NCBI GenBank assembly: GCA_965200925.1 | Contig: OZ241738.1 | Span: forward strand, 1,674,001-1,738,000 | Direction: 5' to 3' | Origin: WTGU01 sp965200925 | GTDB taxonomy: Bacteria; Pseudomonadota; Alphaproteobacteria; UBA828 | DNA: 64,000 nucleotides | In this document: piece after piece, positions 15,705 to 23,665 of the stretch | Numbering within the stretch: position 1 is the first letter of the stretch | Layout of the letters: each line of letters opens with the position of its first letter | The notes under the pieces: generated by a model | What the model was told of the DNA's origin: nothing | The model's input: the letters and a program-made list of their open reading frames with translations, nothing else | The model's database searches: none | Made by a program: the position numbers and the translations under genes

Positions 15705-16760
15705 ATGGCGAAGGGCAAGGCCGTCATCGTTGGCGGACTGGGCATCATCGGGCGCAACATCATCCAGGCCCTGGAAGCCGACGGCGGCTGGGAGATCGTC
15801 GGCCTGTCGCGGCGGGCGCCGAATTTCGAAACCGGGGCCGCGTTCGTCTCCGTCGACCTTCTCGACGAGGCGGAAGCCGAGGCCAAGCTCGCCGACCTGA
15901 CCGACGCGACCCATGTCTTCTACGCCGCGCTCTCCGGCGGAATCGCTGCGGAGAACGTCGAGGGCAATCTGGCGCTCGTGCGCCATTCGATCGGCACGAT
16001 CGCCCGGATCGCGCCCACCCTCCGGCGCGTGGTGCTGGTCCAGGGCGGCAAGTATTACGGCGTCCATCTCGGCCCGCACAAATCGCCGTCGAAGGAGAGC
16101 GACCCGCGCCACCTGCCGCCGAACTTCTATTACAACCAGCAGGACTACGTGGCCGGGATCCAGAAGGGGCAATCCTGGCATTACACCTGCCTGCGCCCGG
16201 AGGCGGTGATCGGCTACGCGGAGGGCATCCCGCTGAACACGGCCTCCCTGGTCGCGGCCTATGCGACGATCTGCAAGGCGCTGGACGCGCCGCTCAACTT
16301 CCCCGGCCCGGAAGCCGCCTTCACGGCCTTCAACAAATTCGTGGACGCCCGGCTGCTCGGGCGCTGCGCCGTCTGGGCCGCGAGCGAGCCGAAATGCGCG
16401 GGCGAGGCCTTCAACGTGACCAATGTTTCCGGCATGCGCTGGTGCCATCTGTGGCCGCTCTTCACCGCGTATTTCGGCTGCCGGCCGGGCATCGTCCTGC
16501 CGATGTCGCTCGCCGATTTCATGGCGGACAAGGCGCCCGTCTGGGACGACATCGTCCGCACCCATCAGCTCAAGAAGACCGCGTTCGCCGACATGGGCGA
16601 CTGGGGCTTCGCCGACTGGAACTTCGGCCGCACCTGGGACACCATCCTGGAGGACACCAAGCGCCTGCAATACGGCTTCACCGAGGCCATCGACACGGAG
16701 ACGAACTTCGTCGAGATCTTCGACCAGATGCGCGCGGCCCGCGTGATTCCCGCAGGCTGA
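15705..16760 (+). CDS. PRISE-type SDR (progesterone 5-beta-reductase/iridoid synthase-like)
   Basis: A 351-residue atypical extended SDR. It begins with VIVGGLGIIGRNIIQAL (nucleotide-binding loop) and GLSRRAPNFE near residue 35, where the Arg pair suggests NADPH. Instead of YxxxK it has VQGGKYYGVHLGP with the Lys and PPNFYYNQQDYVAG with the Tyr, the two catalytic positions described for progesterone 5-beta-reductase and iridoid synthase enzymes. Those proteins reduce activated carbon-carbon double bonds (1,4-enones and enals). It is transcribed divergently from the racemase-like gene across a 180-bp gap and has a good GGGGAGAGCG site before the ATG. Substrate unknown. Confidence 0.85.
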   Translation: MAKGKAVIVGGLGIIGRNIIQALEADGGWEIVGLSRRAPNFETGAAFVSVDLLDEAEAEAKLADLTDATHVFYAALSGGIAAENVEGNLALVRHSIGTIARIAPTLRRVVLVQGGKYYGVHLGPHKSPSKESDPRHLPPNFYYNQQDYVAGIQKGQSWHYTCLRPEAVIGYAEGIPLNTASLVAAYATICKALDAPLNFPGPEAAFTAFNKFVDARLLGRCAVWAASEPKCAGEAFNVTNVSGMRWCHLWPLFTAYFGCRPGIVLPMSLADFMADKAPVWDDIVRTHQLKKTAFADMGDWGFADWNFGRTWDTILEDTKRLQYGFTEAIDTETNFVEIFDQMRAARVIPAG

Positions 16761-16773
16761 CCGCGGCGCGCCT

Positions 16774-17652
16774 TCAGCCCTTGAAGCGCGGCTCGGGGAG
16801 GCCGCGGTAGCCGGTGCCGGTGACGGCGAAGACGCCGCCGGCTTGCGGTTGGCCGGCGAGGGCCTCTTCGCTCAGATGCACACGCGCGCCGGTGACGTAG
16901 ATCCTGTCCAGGTCGGGGCCGCCGAACATCGGGCAGGTGACCTGCTGGAAGGGCAGTTCAACCGTCCGCTCCAGGGTGCCGTCCGGGGCGAAGCGGGCGA
17001 GGCACCAGCCGTTCCAGCGCGCGTTCCAGAGGTAGCCTTCCGCATCGACGGTGGAGCCGTCCGGGACGCCCGGCGCGCTGCCGGGGCCGGCGAAGACCCG
17101 CTTGTTGGAGAGCACGCCGGAGGTGGCGTCGAGGTCATAGGCCCAGATCGTGTCGCGCCCGAGATCGGCGAAATACATGGTGCCGCCGTCGGGACTGAAG
17201 GCGATGGAGTTGGAGACGACGATTCCGGACTCCATCTCGTGCAGGCCGAGGTCCGCATCCAGTCGGTACAGCGCGCCGAGGGGGCGGCCGGCCATGGCGT
17301 CGTCCATGCTGCCGGCCCAGAAGCGACCCTGCCGGTCGCAGCGGCCGTCGTTCATGCGGCTTTCGGGCGTGTCGGCTGCGACCTCGCGGATCGTCTCGAC
17401 GGCGCCAGTCTCCATGTCGAAGAAGCGGAAGCCGCCGTAAAAGGCGACGACCATGCCGCCCTTCTCCCGCAGCGCGAGGGAGCCGGGCTGCTCGTCCACC
17501 GGCACGGTCTTGCGCTCGCCGGTCTCCGGCGTGAAGCGGCTGATGGTCTGGCCCTTGATGTCGAGCCAGTAGAGCCGCTCGTCGGCCGGGCACCAGACCG
17601 GGCTTTCGCCTAACTCGTCCCGGCAATCGACCACGCATGCCACATCCGCCAT
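16774..17652 (-). CDS. SMP-30/gluconolactonase family protein
   Basis: A 292-residue six-bladed beta-propeller lactonase. DELGESPVWCPADERLYWLDI at residues 11-31 gives the metal-binding Glu and the first blade. MNDGRCDRQGRFWAGSMDD near 105 gives the Asn/Asp metal ligands, and SNSIAFSPDGGTMYFAD near 150 gives the next Asn. PDGSTVDAEGYLWNARWNG carries the last Asp. These four ligands match the divalent-metal site of regucalcin and gluconolactonases, so it probably opens a sugar or hydroxyacid lactone in the cytoplasm. GGGAGGGCGCGCG precedes the ATG at 17652. It converges on the PRISE gene with a 13-bp gap between stops. Confidence 0.92.
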   Translation of the reverse strand: MADVACVVDCRDELGESPVWCPADERLYWLDIKGQTISRFTPETGERKTVPVDEQPGSLALREKGGMVVAFYGGFRFFDMETGAVETIREVAADTPESRMNDGRCDRQGRFWAGSMDDAMAGRPLGALYRLDADLGLHEMESGIVVSNSIAFSPDGGTMYFADLGRDTIWAYDLDATSGVLSNKRVFAGPGSAPGVPDGSTVDAEGYLWNARWNGWCLARFAPDGTLERTVELPFQQVTCPMFGGPDLDRIYVTGARVHLSEEALAGQPQAGGVFAVTGTGYRGLPEPRFKG

Positions 17653-17818
17653 CGCGCGCCCTCCCCGTTCGCTTCGCCCCATTATGGCGCAAGATGGAGG
17701 CGGCGTCCTGGGAGCGCCGCTCGACCGGGTCGGATCGGCATGCGCCGTCTGTAAAGCAACGTTTGACACCGCGCCGTCGTTCGCCACCCTGCGACCATGA
17801 TATAGAGGACTGTCACCG

Positions 17819-17955
17819 ATGATCGAGAGGCACCCCTCCGTCGCTCCGGTCCATCCGGGGGAAATCCTCCGGGAAGACGTTCTGCCGGCGCTCGCCATGA
17901 GCAAGACGGCCGTTGCTGGTGCCCTGCGGGTATCCCGGCAGACGCTCTACGGCTT
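17819..17955 (+). pseudogene. higA: HigA-type antitoxin, truncated after the recognition helix
   Basis: The frame begins MIERHPSVAPVHPGEILREDVLPALAMSK and continues TAVAGALRVSRQTLYG, a HigA/XRE helix-turn-helix. The sequence then leaves the family (FRCAGECLGAS). Normal HigA continues through a further ~50 residues. The break lies 35-45 bp before the end of an AT-rich gene on the other strand, so this antitoxin appears cut by the left edge of the accessory island. No higB precedes it. The remaining frame runs on for about 100 residues of unrelated sequence. Confidence 0.75.
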
Positions 17956-17989
17956 TCGGTGCGCCGGGGAATGCTTGGGAGCGTCGGTG

Positions 17990-18847
17990 CTATCGGGAGA
18001 ACGGCCGCCCGTGCGGTGCCGGCTCCAGCGGTTTCAGCCACTCCTTGAAGTCGTTACCGAGTGTTTGCAAGTTATCGGCCCAGTCGACGTTCCGAGCGTA
18101 GACGAGAGACATCATTCTGTCGTTAGCTTTCACCAGCGCAACCGGTTTGAGAGTGCCGCGCTTCACCAGAATATTATCGATGGATTTTTTCACATTATTT
18201 TGATTGTTATCACACCGCGTGCTGTAGGTCGATATTTGTATGAGGATTCCGTCGCTCGTGTTGCGAATGGTGCATAGCAATTTATCAAGGTCGGATGGGT
18301 ACAAATTCCCGCAAACCTTTTGTTCTCTATCATGTCTAGTATACTTATACGGATCGAAAGAAATGAGCGTCAAACCGTCTTCTGGCAACCCCTTGTCGAA
18401 TCGATTACGCCAGTCACCACAATACGTTTCAGCTCTTCGACAGTCCGTGCAATTGTCGTTGATGTGTTTTGTACAGGATGCGAGTTGTGCCGCAGTGGGA
18501 CAATCTATTTGGCACAGAAGAAATGAAAAACAGCCTTCCCATACGGCCATGAGGAAGGCTGCACTGTTCGGATAGCCGGTTCCTCCCGGAGCCAGTTTTC
18601 GCCATGCTTGCTCGTAAGGCGTTTTCCCATAGAGTAGTCCGCTCTGTATCTTATCGAAATCGGGGTCTTGGCGTTTGCGTCGCGTTGCGAACGGTGCCAT
18701 CGCATGAGCGTCGATGAAATTCAAATGCGATTCGTGTTGGTTCGCTGCCGTCAACAATTCGCAGAACGTCCAGTGCTGCATCAAGTTGCCGATGTTGCCC
18801 ATGTACGGGTTGCCGTGCGATTTGCCGTGTCCGGTGTGCGCGGTCAT
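17990..18847 (-). CDS. RlmJ/TcmP-like protein of an accessory island
   Basis: A 285-residue protein, AT-richer than flanking genes. Residues 14-60 read NPYMGNIGNLMQHWTFCELL and then HLNFIDAHAMAPFATRR, resembling the start of RlmJ-type methyltransferases (N-x-x-D-xx-KH ... D-x-H-A-G). The same pattern appears in the 24.7-kb protein. A later LISFDPYKYTRHD fits the position of motif IV, but the DPPY of true N6-adenine methyltransferases is changed to DPYK, closer to the DPFG/DPYG of three-Cys-motif partner (TcmP) proteins. Many Cys lie in the middle (ASCTKHINDNCTDCRR; AETYCGDW). Enzymatic activity is uncertain. It is the outermost gene of the island and abuts a broken higA. Confidence 0.6.
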   Translation of the reverse strand: MTAHTGHGKSHGNPYMGNIGNLMQHWTFCELLTAANQHESHLNFIDAHAMAPFATRRKRQDPDFDKIQSGLLYGKTPYEQAWRKLAPGGTGYPNSAAFLMAVWEGCFSFLLCQIDCPTAAQLASCTKHINDNCTDCRRAETYCGDWRNRFDKGLPEDGLTLISFDPYKYTRHDREQKVCGNLYPSDLDKLLCTIRNTSDGILIQISTYSTRCDNNQNNVKKSIDNILVKRGTLKPVALVKANDRMMSLVYARNVDWADNLQTLGNDFKEWLKPLEPAPHGRPFSR

Positions 18848-18907
18848 GTCACGCTCTCCGTTCGCGAGTCGTAGTGGCCTTCGCTCCCGGGTGAGGCGGG
18901 CACGGCG

Positions 18908-20692
18908 TTAATTCCAGCATTCGACGAGGACGGTGAAGCGCTTGGCGGCCGCGGCCACCTCGTCCGGCGGGCGCGCCTTCTCCGACGGCGCGGTTTCGTA
19001 GGCGACGCCTTCCGCATCGAGGAACGCCCGCGCGGCGCCCGCGCTTACGGCGAAGTTGACGTTCTGCGGGATGTCGCCGGTCACCTGCGCCATGGCGATG
19101 GCGTCCAGTTTCGACACCACCACGCCGACCGCATTGCCGGCCGAATCCAGCACCGGCCCGCCGCTGTTCCCCGGCTGCACCGGCGCGGTGATCTGGATCA
19201 GCAGCCGGTCGTCGCCGGGGCCGGCGAGGGCGGCGACGTTTCCAGCGGCCACATTCGCCCCCGAAGCCAGCACGCCGCGCAGCGGGTAGCCTACCACCAC
19301 GACGCCCGCGCCCGCGCGGATGCCGCGCCCCTGGCGGAACGCCGCGACCGCCCCGCCCGCCGCCCCTTCGAGCAAGGCGAGATCGGCCGCTTCGTCGCGC
19401 GCGGCGACGGCGACGACCCCCGCCAGCGGGACGCGCAGCTCGGCGCATCCGCGCACGACGTGTTCGTTGGTGAGGATGTGGCCTGCCGTGCTGACGCGGA
19501 AGCCGGAGCCGGTGGACGACCGTTCGAGCGCAAGACGCGCCGGTTCCCGTTCGGGCGCGGCAGCGGAGAGCGCGGCCAGGACGGCGCTCTCCAACCGTTC
19601 GGAAAGGCGCCCGTCCTTCGGCAATCCGATGTCGGCCTGGAAGGCGCGGATGGCCGCGCGGGTCTTCGGGCCGAGCACGCCGTCGGCGGAGCCGGGATCG
19701 TAACCGAGCCGCGCCAGGGCGCGCTGGATCGCCGCCACCCCGGCCTGCGTATCGTCACCGCCCTTCGCCGCGCGCGGCGGGGGAGAAGATGATTCCGTAT
19801 CGGCCTTCGGCCGCCATTCCCGCGCCATCCGCTGGGCGCGGGCGAGCGCTTCGGGGGAGAGAAGCCGCGCTACATGATCTCGAATCTGCCTTGCAGCCCT
19901 TCGGTATTTCGCATCCATGGCAGGAAGTCGGGAGTCAGCGAGGTTTAGCCACATGTGCGCCCGGATGTAATCCGGCGCGAGGCCCTGGCCGGTGAAATAC
20001 ATGATCCCGAGCATGGCCTGAGCTTTGGCATGTCCTTGCTCGGCGGCCCGACGAAACCACTTTACTGCCTCGGCGTAGTCCTGCGGTATGCCTTCACCCT
20101 CCCTGTACCACTGTCCGAGCGTGAACTGGTCGTCGGCGTTACCCTGACCAGCAGCCCGGCTGTACCATTTTGCAGCCTCGGCTAAATTTTGAGGAACACC
20201 GCCACCAGTGCTGTACATTCTCCCAAGTTTATTCTGGGCGTCGTAATTCCCTCGTTCGGCGGCGCGATGGTACCACTTCACCGCTTCATCCACGTCGGAA
20301 GGAACGCCGGAGCCATATTCAAGGAGCACCCCGAGCCCAAACTGAGCCGAAGCGTGGCCTTGTTCGGCGGCACGTCGGTACCACTCCGCAGCTTTGGCGT
20401 GGTCCCGCGGCACGCCCTCGCCATCGAAATACATGTCTCCAAGATTGTATTGAGCGGAGGCGTCGCCCCGCTCGGCGGCGCGTCGGAACCACCTCGCGGC
20501 TTCGGCGTCGTCCTGCGGCACGCCGTCTCCGACGCGGTACATGTGCCCGAGAAGAGTTTGAGCGGAGACGTCACCCTCTTCCGCAAGGGCCGCTACGAAT
20601 TTCTCGAAGGTCTGCGCCGTCGCCGGCAACGCGCTCGCCAGTGCCATCGCGAGCGCCGCCGCCAGGGCGACGAGCCGGATCGTGCGTTTCAT
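18908..20692 (-). CDS. Secreted SEL1-repeat, peptidoglycan-binding, trypsin-like protease
   Basis: A 594-residue multidomain protein. Residues 1-27 form a signal peptide (MKRTIRLVALAAALAMALAS). Six SEL1 repeats of 36 residues follow (about 43-260; pattern AQ-LG-MY--G-GVP-D-AEA--W-RRAAEQG). A peptidoglycan-binding helical domain comes next (IQRALARLGYDPGSADGVLG, about 330-390), then a trypsin-like domain with His in LTNEHVV, Asp in EAADLALLE and Ser in QPGNSGGPV, a complete catalytic triad. It probably acts in the periplasm, anchored to cell wall or to partners through the repeats, and may process or survey envelope proteins. No operon partner is evident; the neighbour upstream is divergent. 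Confidence 0.9.
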   Translation of the reverse strand: MKRTIRLVALAAALAMALASALPATAQTFEKFVAALAEEGDVSAQTLLGHMYRVGDGVPQDDAEAARWFRRAAERGDASAQYNLGDMYFDGEGVPRDHAKAAEWYRRAAEQGHASAQFGLGVLLEYGSGVPSDVDEAVKWYHRAAERGNYDAQNKLGRMYSTGGGVPQNLAEAAKWYSRAAGQGNADDQFTLGQWYREGEGIPQDYAEAVKWFRRAAEQGHAKAQAMLGIMYFTGQGLAPDYIRAHMWLNLADSRLPAMDAKYRRAARQIRDHVARLLSPEALARAQRMAREWRPKADTESSSPPPRAAKGGDDTQAGVAAIQRALARLGYDPGSADGVLGPKTRAAIRAFQADIGLPKDGRLSERLESAVLAALSAAAPEREPARLALERSSTGSGFRVSTAGHILTNEHVVRGCAELRVPLAGVVAVAARDEAADLALLEGAAGGAVAAFRQGRGIRAGAGVVVVGYPLRGVLASGANVAAGNVAALAGPGDDRLLIQITAPVQPGNSGGPVLDSAGNAVGVVVSKLDAIAMAQVTGDIPQNVNFAVSAGAARAFLDAEGVAYETAPSEKARPPDEVAAAAKRFTVLVECWN

Positions 20693-20808
20693 CGTCGCCA
20701 CCGCTTGCATCTTCCGTTTCGGGACGTATCCATGGCGGTCGGTCGGGGCCGCCGCTGATAGGCGACCGCCCCGACTGTGCCATGCCCGCTTCCTGGAGGC
20801 GCCGGCCC

Positions 20809-21426
20809 ATGCCCCTGTTTCTCGGATACGACCCCGGCGGCGAAGGCAGGAACGGCGTCGCCGCCGCGCGCATCGCCGACGATGGAACGACCTTCGAACG
20901 GCCGCCGGAGACCCGGACCCTGCGCGACGTGGAAGAGGTTTGCCGATGGCTCCGCGCGCACCGCAAGGCGGAGGCACTCGGCATCGACACGCTTCTCGCG
21001 TGGTCCCGTAAGGGCGATCGCGCCTGCGACAAAGCGCTCCGCCGAAAATACCCGGAGCAGAGCGAATCCGTCATCGCGCAGAATCTCCTGCGCGGTGCAA
21101 TGGCGATCAACGGCATCATCGTCGCCCGGCTTGGTCACCACTTGGGCCTCCCATTGCTCGTCGAGAGTCATCCGAAACTCGTCTTACGCGCTTGGCTCGA
21201 GGACCACATGGCGGGGACTGAATTCGCCAAGCGGCTCGAGCCGCTGCGCGGGAAGAAGACCGGCGACCACGAAGCCGACGCCCTCATCGCCGCCTGGTGC
21301 GCGTCCCGGTGGCATTTCGCGCACTGGACGGTGAACCTGTACGACGCATTCACGGAACAGGGAAAGCTGGTCTTCCCGGCAAGAGAGGCCGTCTATCCCT
21401 GGCCGGAGCCGGTCGGCGGCGCTTGA
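20809..21426 (+). CDS. RNase H-fold (DUF429-like) predicted nuclease
   Basis: A 205-residue protein with the acidic pattern of a ribonuclease H fold: Asp in MPLFLGYDPGGEGRNGVAAA (strand 1), Asp in ALGIDTLLAW (strand 4), Glu in LLVESHPKLVLRAW and Asp in KTGDHEADALIAAWCAS. This order (D, D, E-x-[HY]-P, D..DA) is that of DUF429-type proteins. The same pattern recurs in the 344-residue protein at 21.9-22.9 kb. A nuclease or nucleotidyl hydrolase role is an inference from the fold. The start at 20809 was chosen because strand 1 begins there. It is followed by a large intergenic element rather than by a partner gene. Confidence 0.65.
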   Translation: MPLFLGYDPGGEGRNGVAAARIADDGTTFERPPETRTLRDVEEVCRWLRAHRKAEALGIDTLLAWSRKGDRACDKALRRKYPEQSESVIAQNLLRGAMAINGIIVARLGHHLGLPLLVESHPKLVLRAWLEDHMAGTEFAKRLEPLRGKKTGDHEADALIAAWCASRWHFAHWTVNLYDAFTEQGKLVFPAREAVYPWPEPVGGA

Positions 21427-21443
21427 CTCGCGCCCGCGCCAGT

Positions 21444-21835
21444 TCACGGCCGATCACGCTTTTGCGCGGACCGACAGACCTTTCGCGCGAATGCGGACAG
21501 GATACGCCGCAAGTATCGCGCGAAAGGAAGATGGAATGACCGATCCTCGATCCACCGTCGCTCGCGCATGCATTTCTCGAGCTCGGCCCCACTCCTTATG
21601 ATGCACTCTCTTTCTTCAAGTTGAGGATGTTTCTGGTCATGGGTGTAACCCGTCGGCTGCCCCTCTCTGTCGTTGACCACCCATGAGGCTTCCGGGCGAT
21701 TTTTCCCGAGGTAAGACCCTACGGATTGGGGGGGACCCCAATGGCTTTTCCTACCGCTCTGTAGGTACAGCGAACGCGGGCGTCGTTGAGGTAGGCGAGG
21801 ATTTTTTCGATCATCATCATCTTTTCTGTCTGCAT
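21444..21835 (-). pseudogene. Alkyltransferase-like DNA-binding protein, frameshifted at a homopolymer
   Basis: From the ATG at 21835 (GGAGG six bases upstream) the frame reads MQTEKMMMIEKILAYLND, then RCTYRAVGKAIGVPP, and hits TAG at 21719. After a shift at the run of seven C (plus-strand G at 21728-21734) the family sequence continues: QSVGSYLGKNRPEASWVVN and GQPTGYTHDQKHPQLEER. This resembles the winged-helix half of O6-alkylguanine transferases and alkyltransferase-like proteins (TYGAVA, VG-ALG, RVVN-dG-LTGY) but lacks the PCHR Cys. The natural 3' end is unclear because the frame runs into the 80-bp repeated element. It could be a true pseudogene, a phase-variable gene or a sequencing error in the homopolymer. 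Confidence 0.65.
21463..21542 (+). repeat. 80-bp island element, copy A (promoter-like)
   Basis: This block matches the reverse complement of 25535-25614 with six mismatches, and the last 47 bp are identical. It contains two palindromic boxes, TTTCGCGCGAA and TCGCGCGAAA, about 25 bp apart, then AAAGGAAG and an ATG. In copy B that ATG starts the RlmJ-like gene. In copy A only 21 codons follow before a stop, so this copy has no gene left to drive. Confidence 0.85.
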
Positions 21836-21872
21836 GGCCATCCTCCACGATTCGGCAGGGCAGGGATCAATT

Positions 21873-22907
21873 TCACTCTAAATTGGTGCGGCGCACCGGA
21901 TCGACGGGGCCGGCGAGGAGCATCGCGCCTTCCGCCTCGCCGTCGATCCATGCGTCGTCGCAAAGCGCCCGGCCTTCCAGGAGGCAGCGCAGCACCGCGG
22001 CGGCGGTCACGTGGGAATCGAAGGCGTCGTCGTCCGCGCGCGCCGGGCCGAGATCGCCGAGGCAGACACCGTGTTCCCGAACCCACGCCGCCTTCGCGAG
22101 GCAGTCGCTGAAATCCGCCCTCGTTGCCTTCTGCGTCTTCGCGATTCTCCTGCGGCGGGTCGGAAGGCGCGCGGCAACCGCCGCGGCGTAGGCGAGGCCG
22201 GGATAGGTCTCCGCCAGCACGATCCGCTTGTCGGCAAGCAGCGCCGGCAGCGCGCCCTCGAAAGGCCAGACGGCGAAATCGCGGTTGCTCTCCTTCAGCA
22301 GCGGGATCAATTCTCGCCAGAGCGCGCGGGTGGCCGAGCCGACGGTCCCCGGCATCCCGCTGACGGCGAACAGGGGCTTCGCGCCCGTCGCTTCGTCGAT
22401 GCGGCGGAGCATGTTCCCCGTGACCTTCCGCGTGAAAGCCGTCTTTCCGCCCTCGCCTGGCTGGACGGCGAAGAACGGGCGATCCGTGCGCCAGTCGTCG
22501 GGGGAGCGGACCTCGCGAAAGAAATCCGATTCCGGATCGAGCCCGGCGAGCCAGTCGAGGAAGTGCCGCGGGGGCCGCCCGCCCGCCGCGCGGCCCGCGT
22601 GGCAAGGTAGGAAGCGGAAGACCGCGTCGAGGAAGTGCCGCGGAGGCCACCCGCCCGCCGCCTCCTGCTGCACCATGCGCCAGTAACCGGCGGGCACGCC
22701 GAGGGCCAAGTCCATGCCGAGCAGGACCGGGCCGGTCTCCTCCTTCAGCTCGCGGGCCAGCTCCAACAGCGCCGCGAGACTCCAGGCCGTGCTTTTGACG
22801 CGCCGGATGCAGCGCGTGCGCGGCATGGCGACGTGCACCGAGCGCTTTCCCGCATCCTTGCTCCAGTCCGCCGAGACGAATGCGCCGAGCACGCCGACGT
22901 CGCTCAT
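21873..22907 (-). CDS. Large RNase H-fold (DUF429-like) protein with internal duplication
   Basis: A 344-residue protein with RNase H-type acidic positions: Asp in GAFVSADWSKDAGKRSVHVA, Asp in LLGMDLALGVPAGYW, Glu in IVLAETYPGLAYAAAV and Asp in DDDAFDSHVTAAAVLRCLLEG. It is about 140 residues longer than the 205-residue relative next door. The insertion includes a 24-residue tandem duplication of which AAGGWPPRHFLD and AAGGRPPRHFLD are the repeated ends (22554-22589 and 22626-22661). Its start overlaps the stop of the upstream DUF3102-like gene by 4 bp, so they are cotranscribed and probably act together. A nuclease role is inferred from the fold only. Confidence 0.65.
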   Translation of the reverse strand: MSDVGVLGAFVSADWSKDAGKRSVHVAMPRTRCIRRVKSTAWSLAALLELARELKEETGPVLLGMDLALGVPAGYWRMVQQEAAGGWPPRHFLDAVFRFLPCHAGRAAGGRPPRHFLDWLAGLDPESDFFREVRSPDDWRTDRPFFAVQPGEGGKTAFTRKVTGNMLRRIDEATGAKPLFAVSGMPGTVGSATRALWRELIPLLKESNRDFAVWPFEGALPALLADKRIVLAETYPGLAYAAAVAARLPTRRRRIAKTQKATRADFSDCLAKAAWVREHGVCLGDLGPARADDDAFDSHVTAAAVLRCLLEGRALCDDAWIDGEAEGAMLLAGPVDPVRRTNLE

Positions 22908-23335
22908 GTTCTGTGCATCGCTTGCGCGCCGCATTGCGTGCACTCACCGCGCGCCCGCCGCGCGTCACGCCGTGCTTTCGCCCTCGCCTTCACCGTCACC
23001 CCGCTGCCCGAAGGTGCCACGCTGGCACCTTTCGGCGTCGCCAGCGCCCGCGCGGCGGCGGCAATGCCATGTTGCGCCAGCGTTTCCGCGTCCATGCCTG
23101 CCCGCGCGATTTGCGCCAGGCGCGCCGCCGTCCGGTAGGGAATGCCCGCGCGCTTGAGTGCGGGCTTATAAGCGCTGTAAGCGCATTCGGCGCGCAACTC
23201 AAGCAACAGGCGCCCGGCTTCAAGGTAGGCTTCCGCCGCCTCGACAGACTTCGCGCCGGCCCGGCGCCATGCCGCCTTCACCCGATCCGCAATCTCGGTT
23301 GCGTAGTTGCTCAGACGCTCCGATTCCGCCGCCAT
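22904..23335 (-). CDS. DUF3102/ParB-related small helical protein
   Basis: A 143-residue protein. Residues 1-90 are helical: RLSNYATEIADRVKAAWRRAG, then AAEAYLEAGRLLLELRAECAY and GIPYRTAARLAQIARAG, which resembles the DUF3102 or ParB/nucleoid-occlusion-like module where a helix-turn-helix follows an E-GR-L-EAK helix. The C-terminus is very basic and ends ECTQCGAQAMHR, with a CxxC that could bind zinc. The start at 23335 is where the helical domain begins; the longer open frame upstream is Arg/Ala-rich and unconvincing. It overlaps the RNase H-fold gene by 4 bp. DNA binding is an inference. Confidence 0.6.
   Translation of the reverse strand: MAAESERLSNYATEIADRVKAAWRRAGAKSVEAAEAYLEAGRLLLELRAECAYSAYKPALKRAGIPYRTAARLAQIARAGMDAETLAQHGIAAAARALATPKGASVAPSGSGVTVKARAKARRDARRARGECTQCGAQAMHRT
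23011..23031. repeat. 21-bp palindrome inside the DUF3102-like gene
   Basis: AAGGTGCCA-CGC-TGGCACCTT is a perfect inverted repeat. A half site, AAGGTGCCAC, occurs again about 35 bp upstream of the same gene's start (near 23368-23377). This arrangement could be an operator or parS-like site for the encoded protein. Confidence 0.45.
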
Positions 23336-23665
23336 GCACCCGCTCCCACGAGTCGCAGCACAGGATATGCGACAAGGTGCCACGGCGCGCGCCGGTTTCG
23401 CCGCCCGCGCCATGTGAGCGCACCGGCCGCGCGGCGCCCGTGCGGCCCGCACGCCTCAAGCCGCCCTACACTGTCCGGTTCCCAAGGGCGCCAACCCTGC
23501 AAATGGGCGCCGAATGGCCAAGGCGAAACTCCCCCGCCGGAATCCGCGCCCCCTCCCCCTGATCCCGGCAGGGGTCCCCGCGCGCCTCGAACGCGTCCGC
23601 GCCGTCCGTAGCGCGCCCGTGAATGCCGGCCCGCGCCGCCGGCGTCCCTTCCTCCCGGCCCCGGC
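23336..23665. other. Intergenic region without a supported gene
   Basis: 330 bp lie between the DUF3102-like gene and the ankyrin gene. It holds the AAGGTGCCAC half site near 23368 and otherwise GC-rich sequence. A 67-codon frame on the plus strand is Arg/Pro-rich and shows no protein-like features, so it is not called. Confidence 0.5.

Noticed and set aside
21536..21601. A 21-codon frame starting at the ATG of repeat copy A
   Set aside because: It has a good ribosome binding site inherited from the repeat but no protein homology and ends quickly; it is probably a relic.
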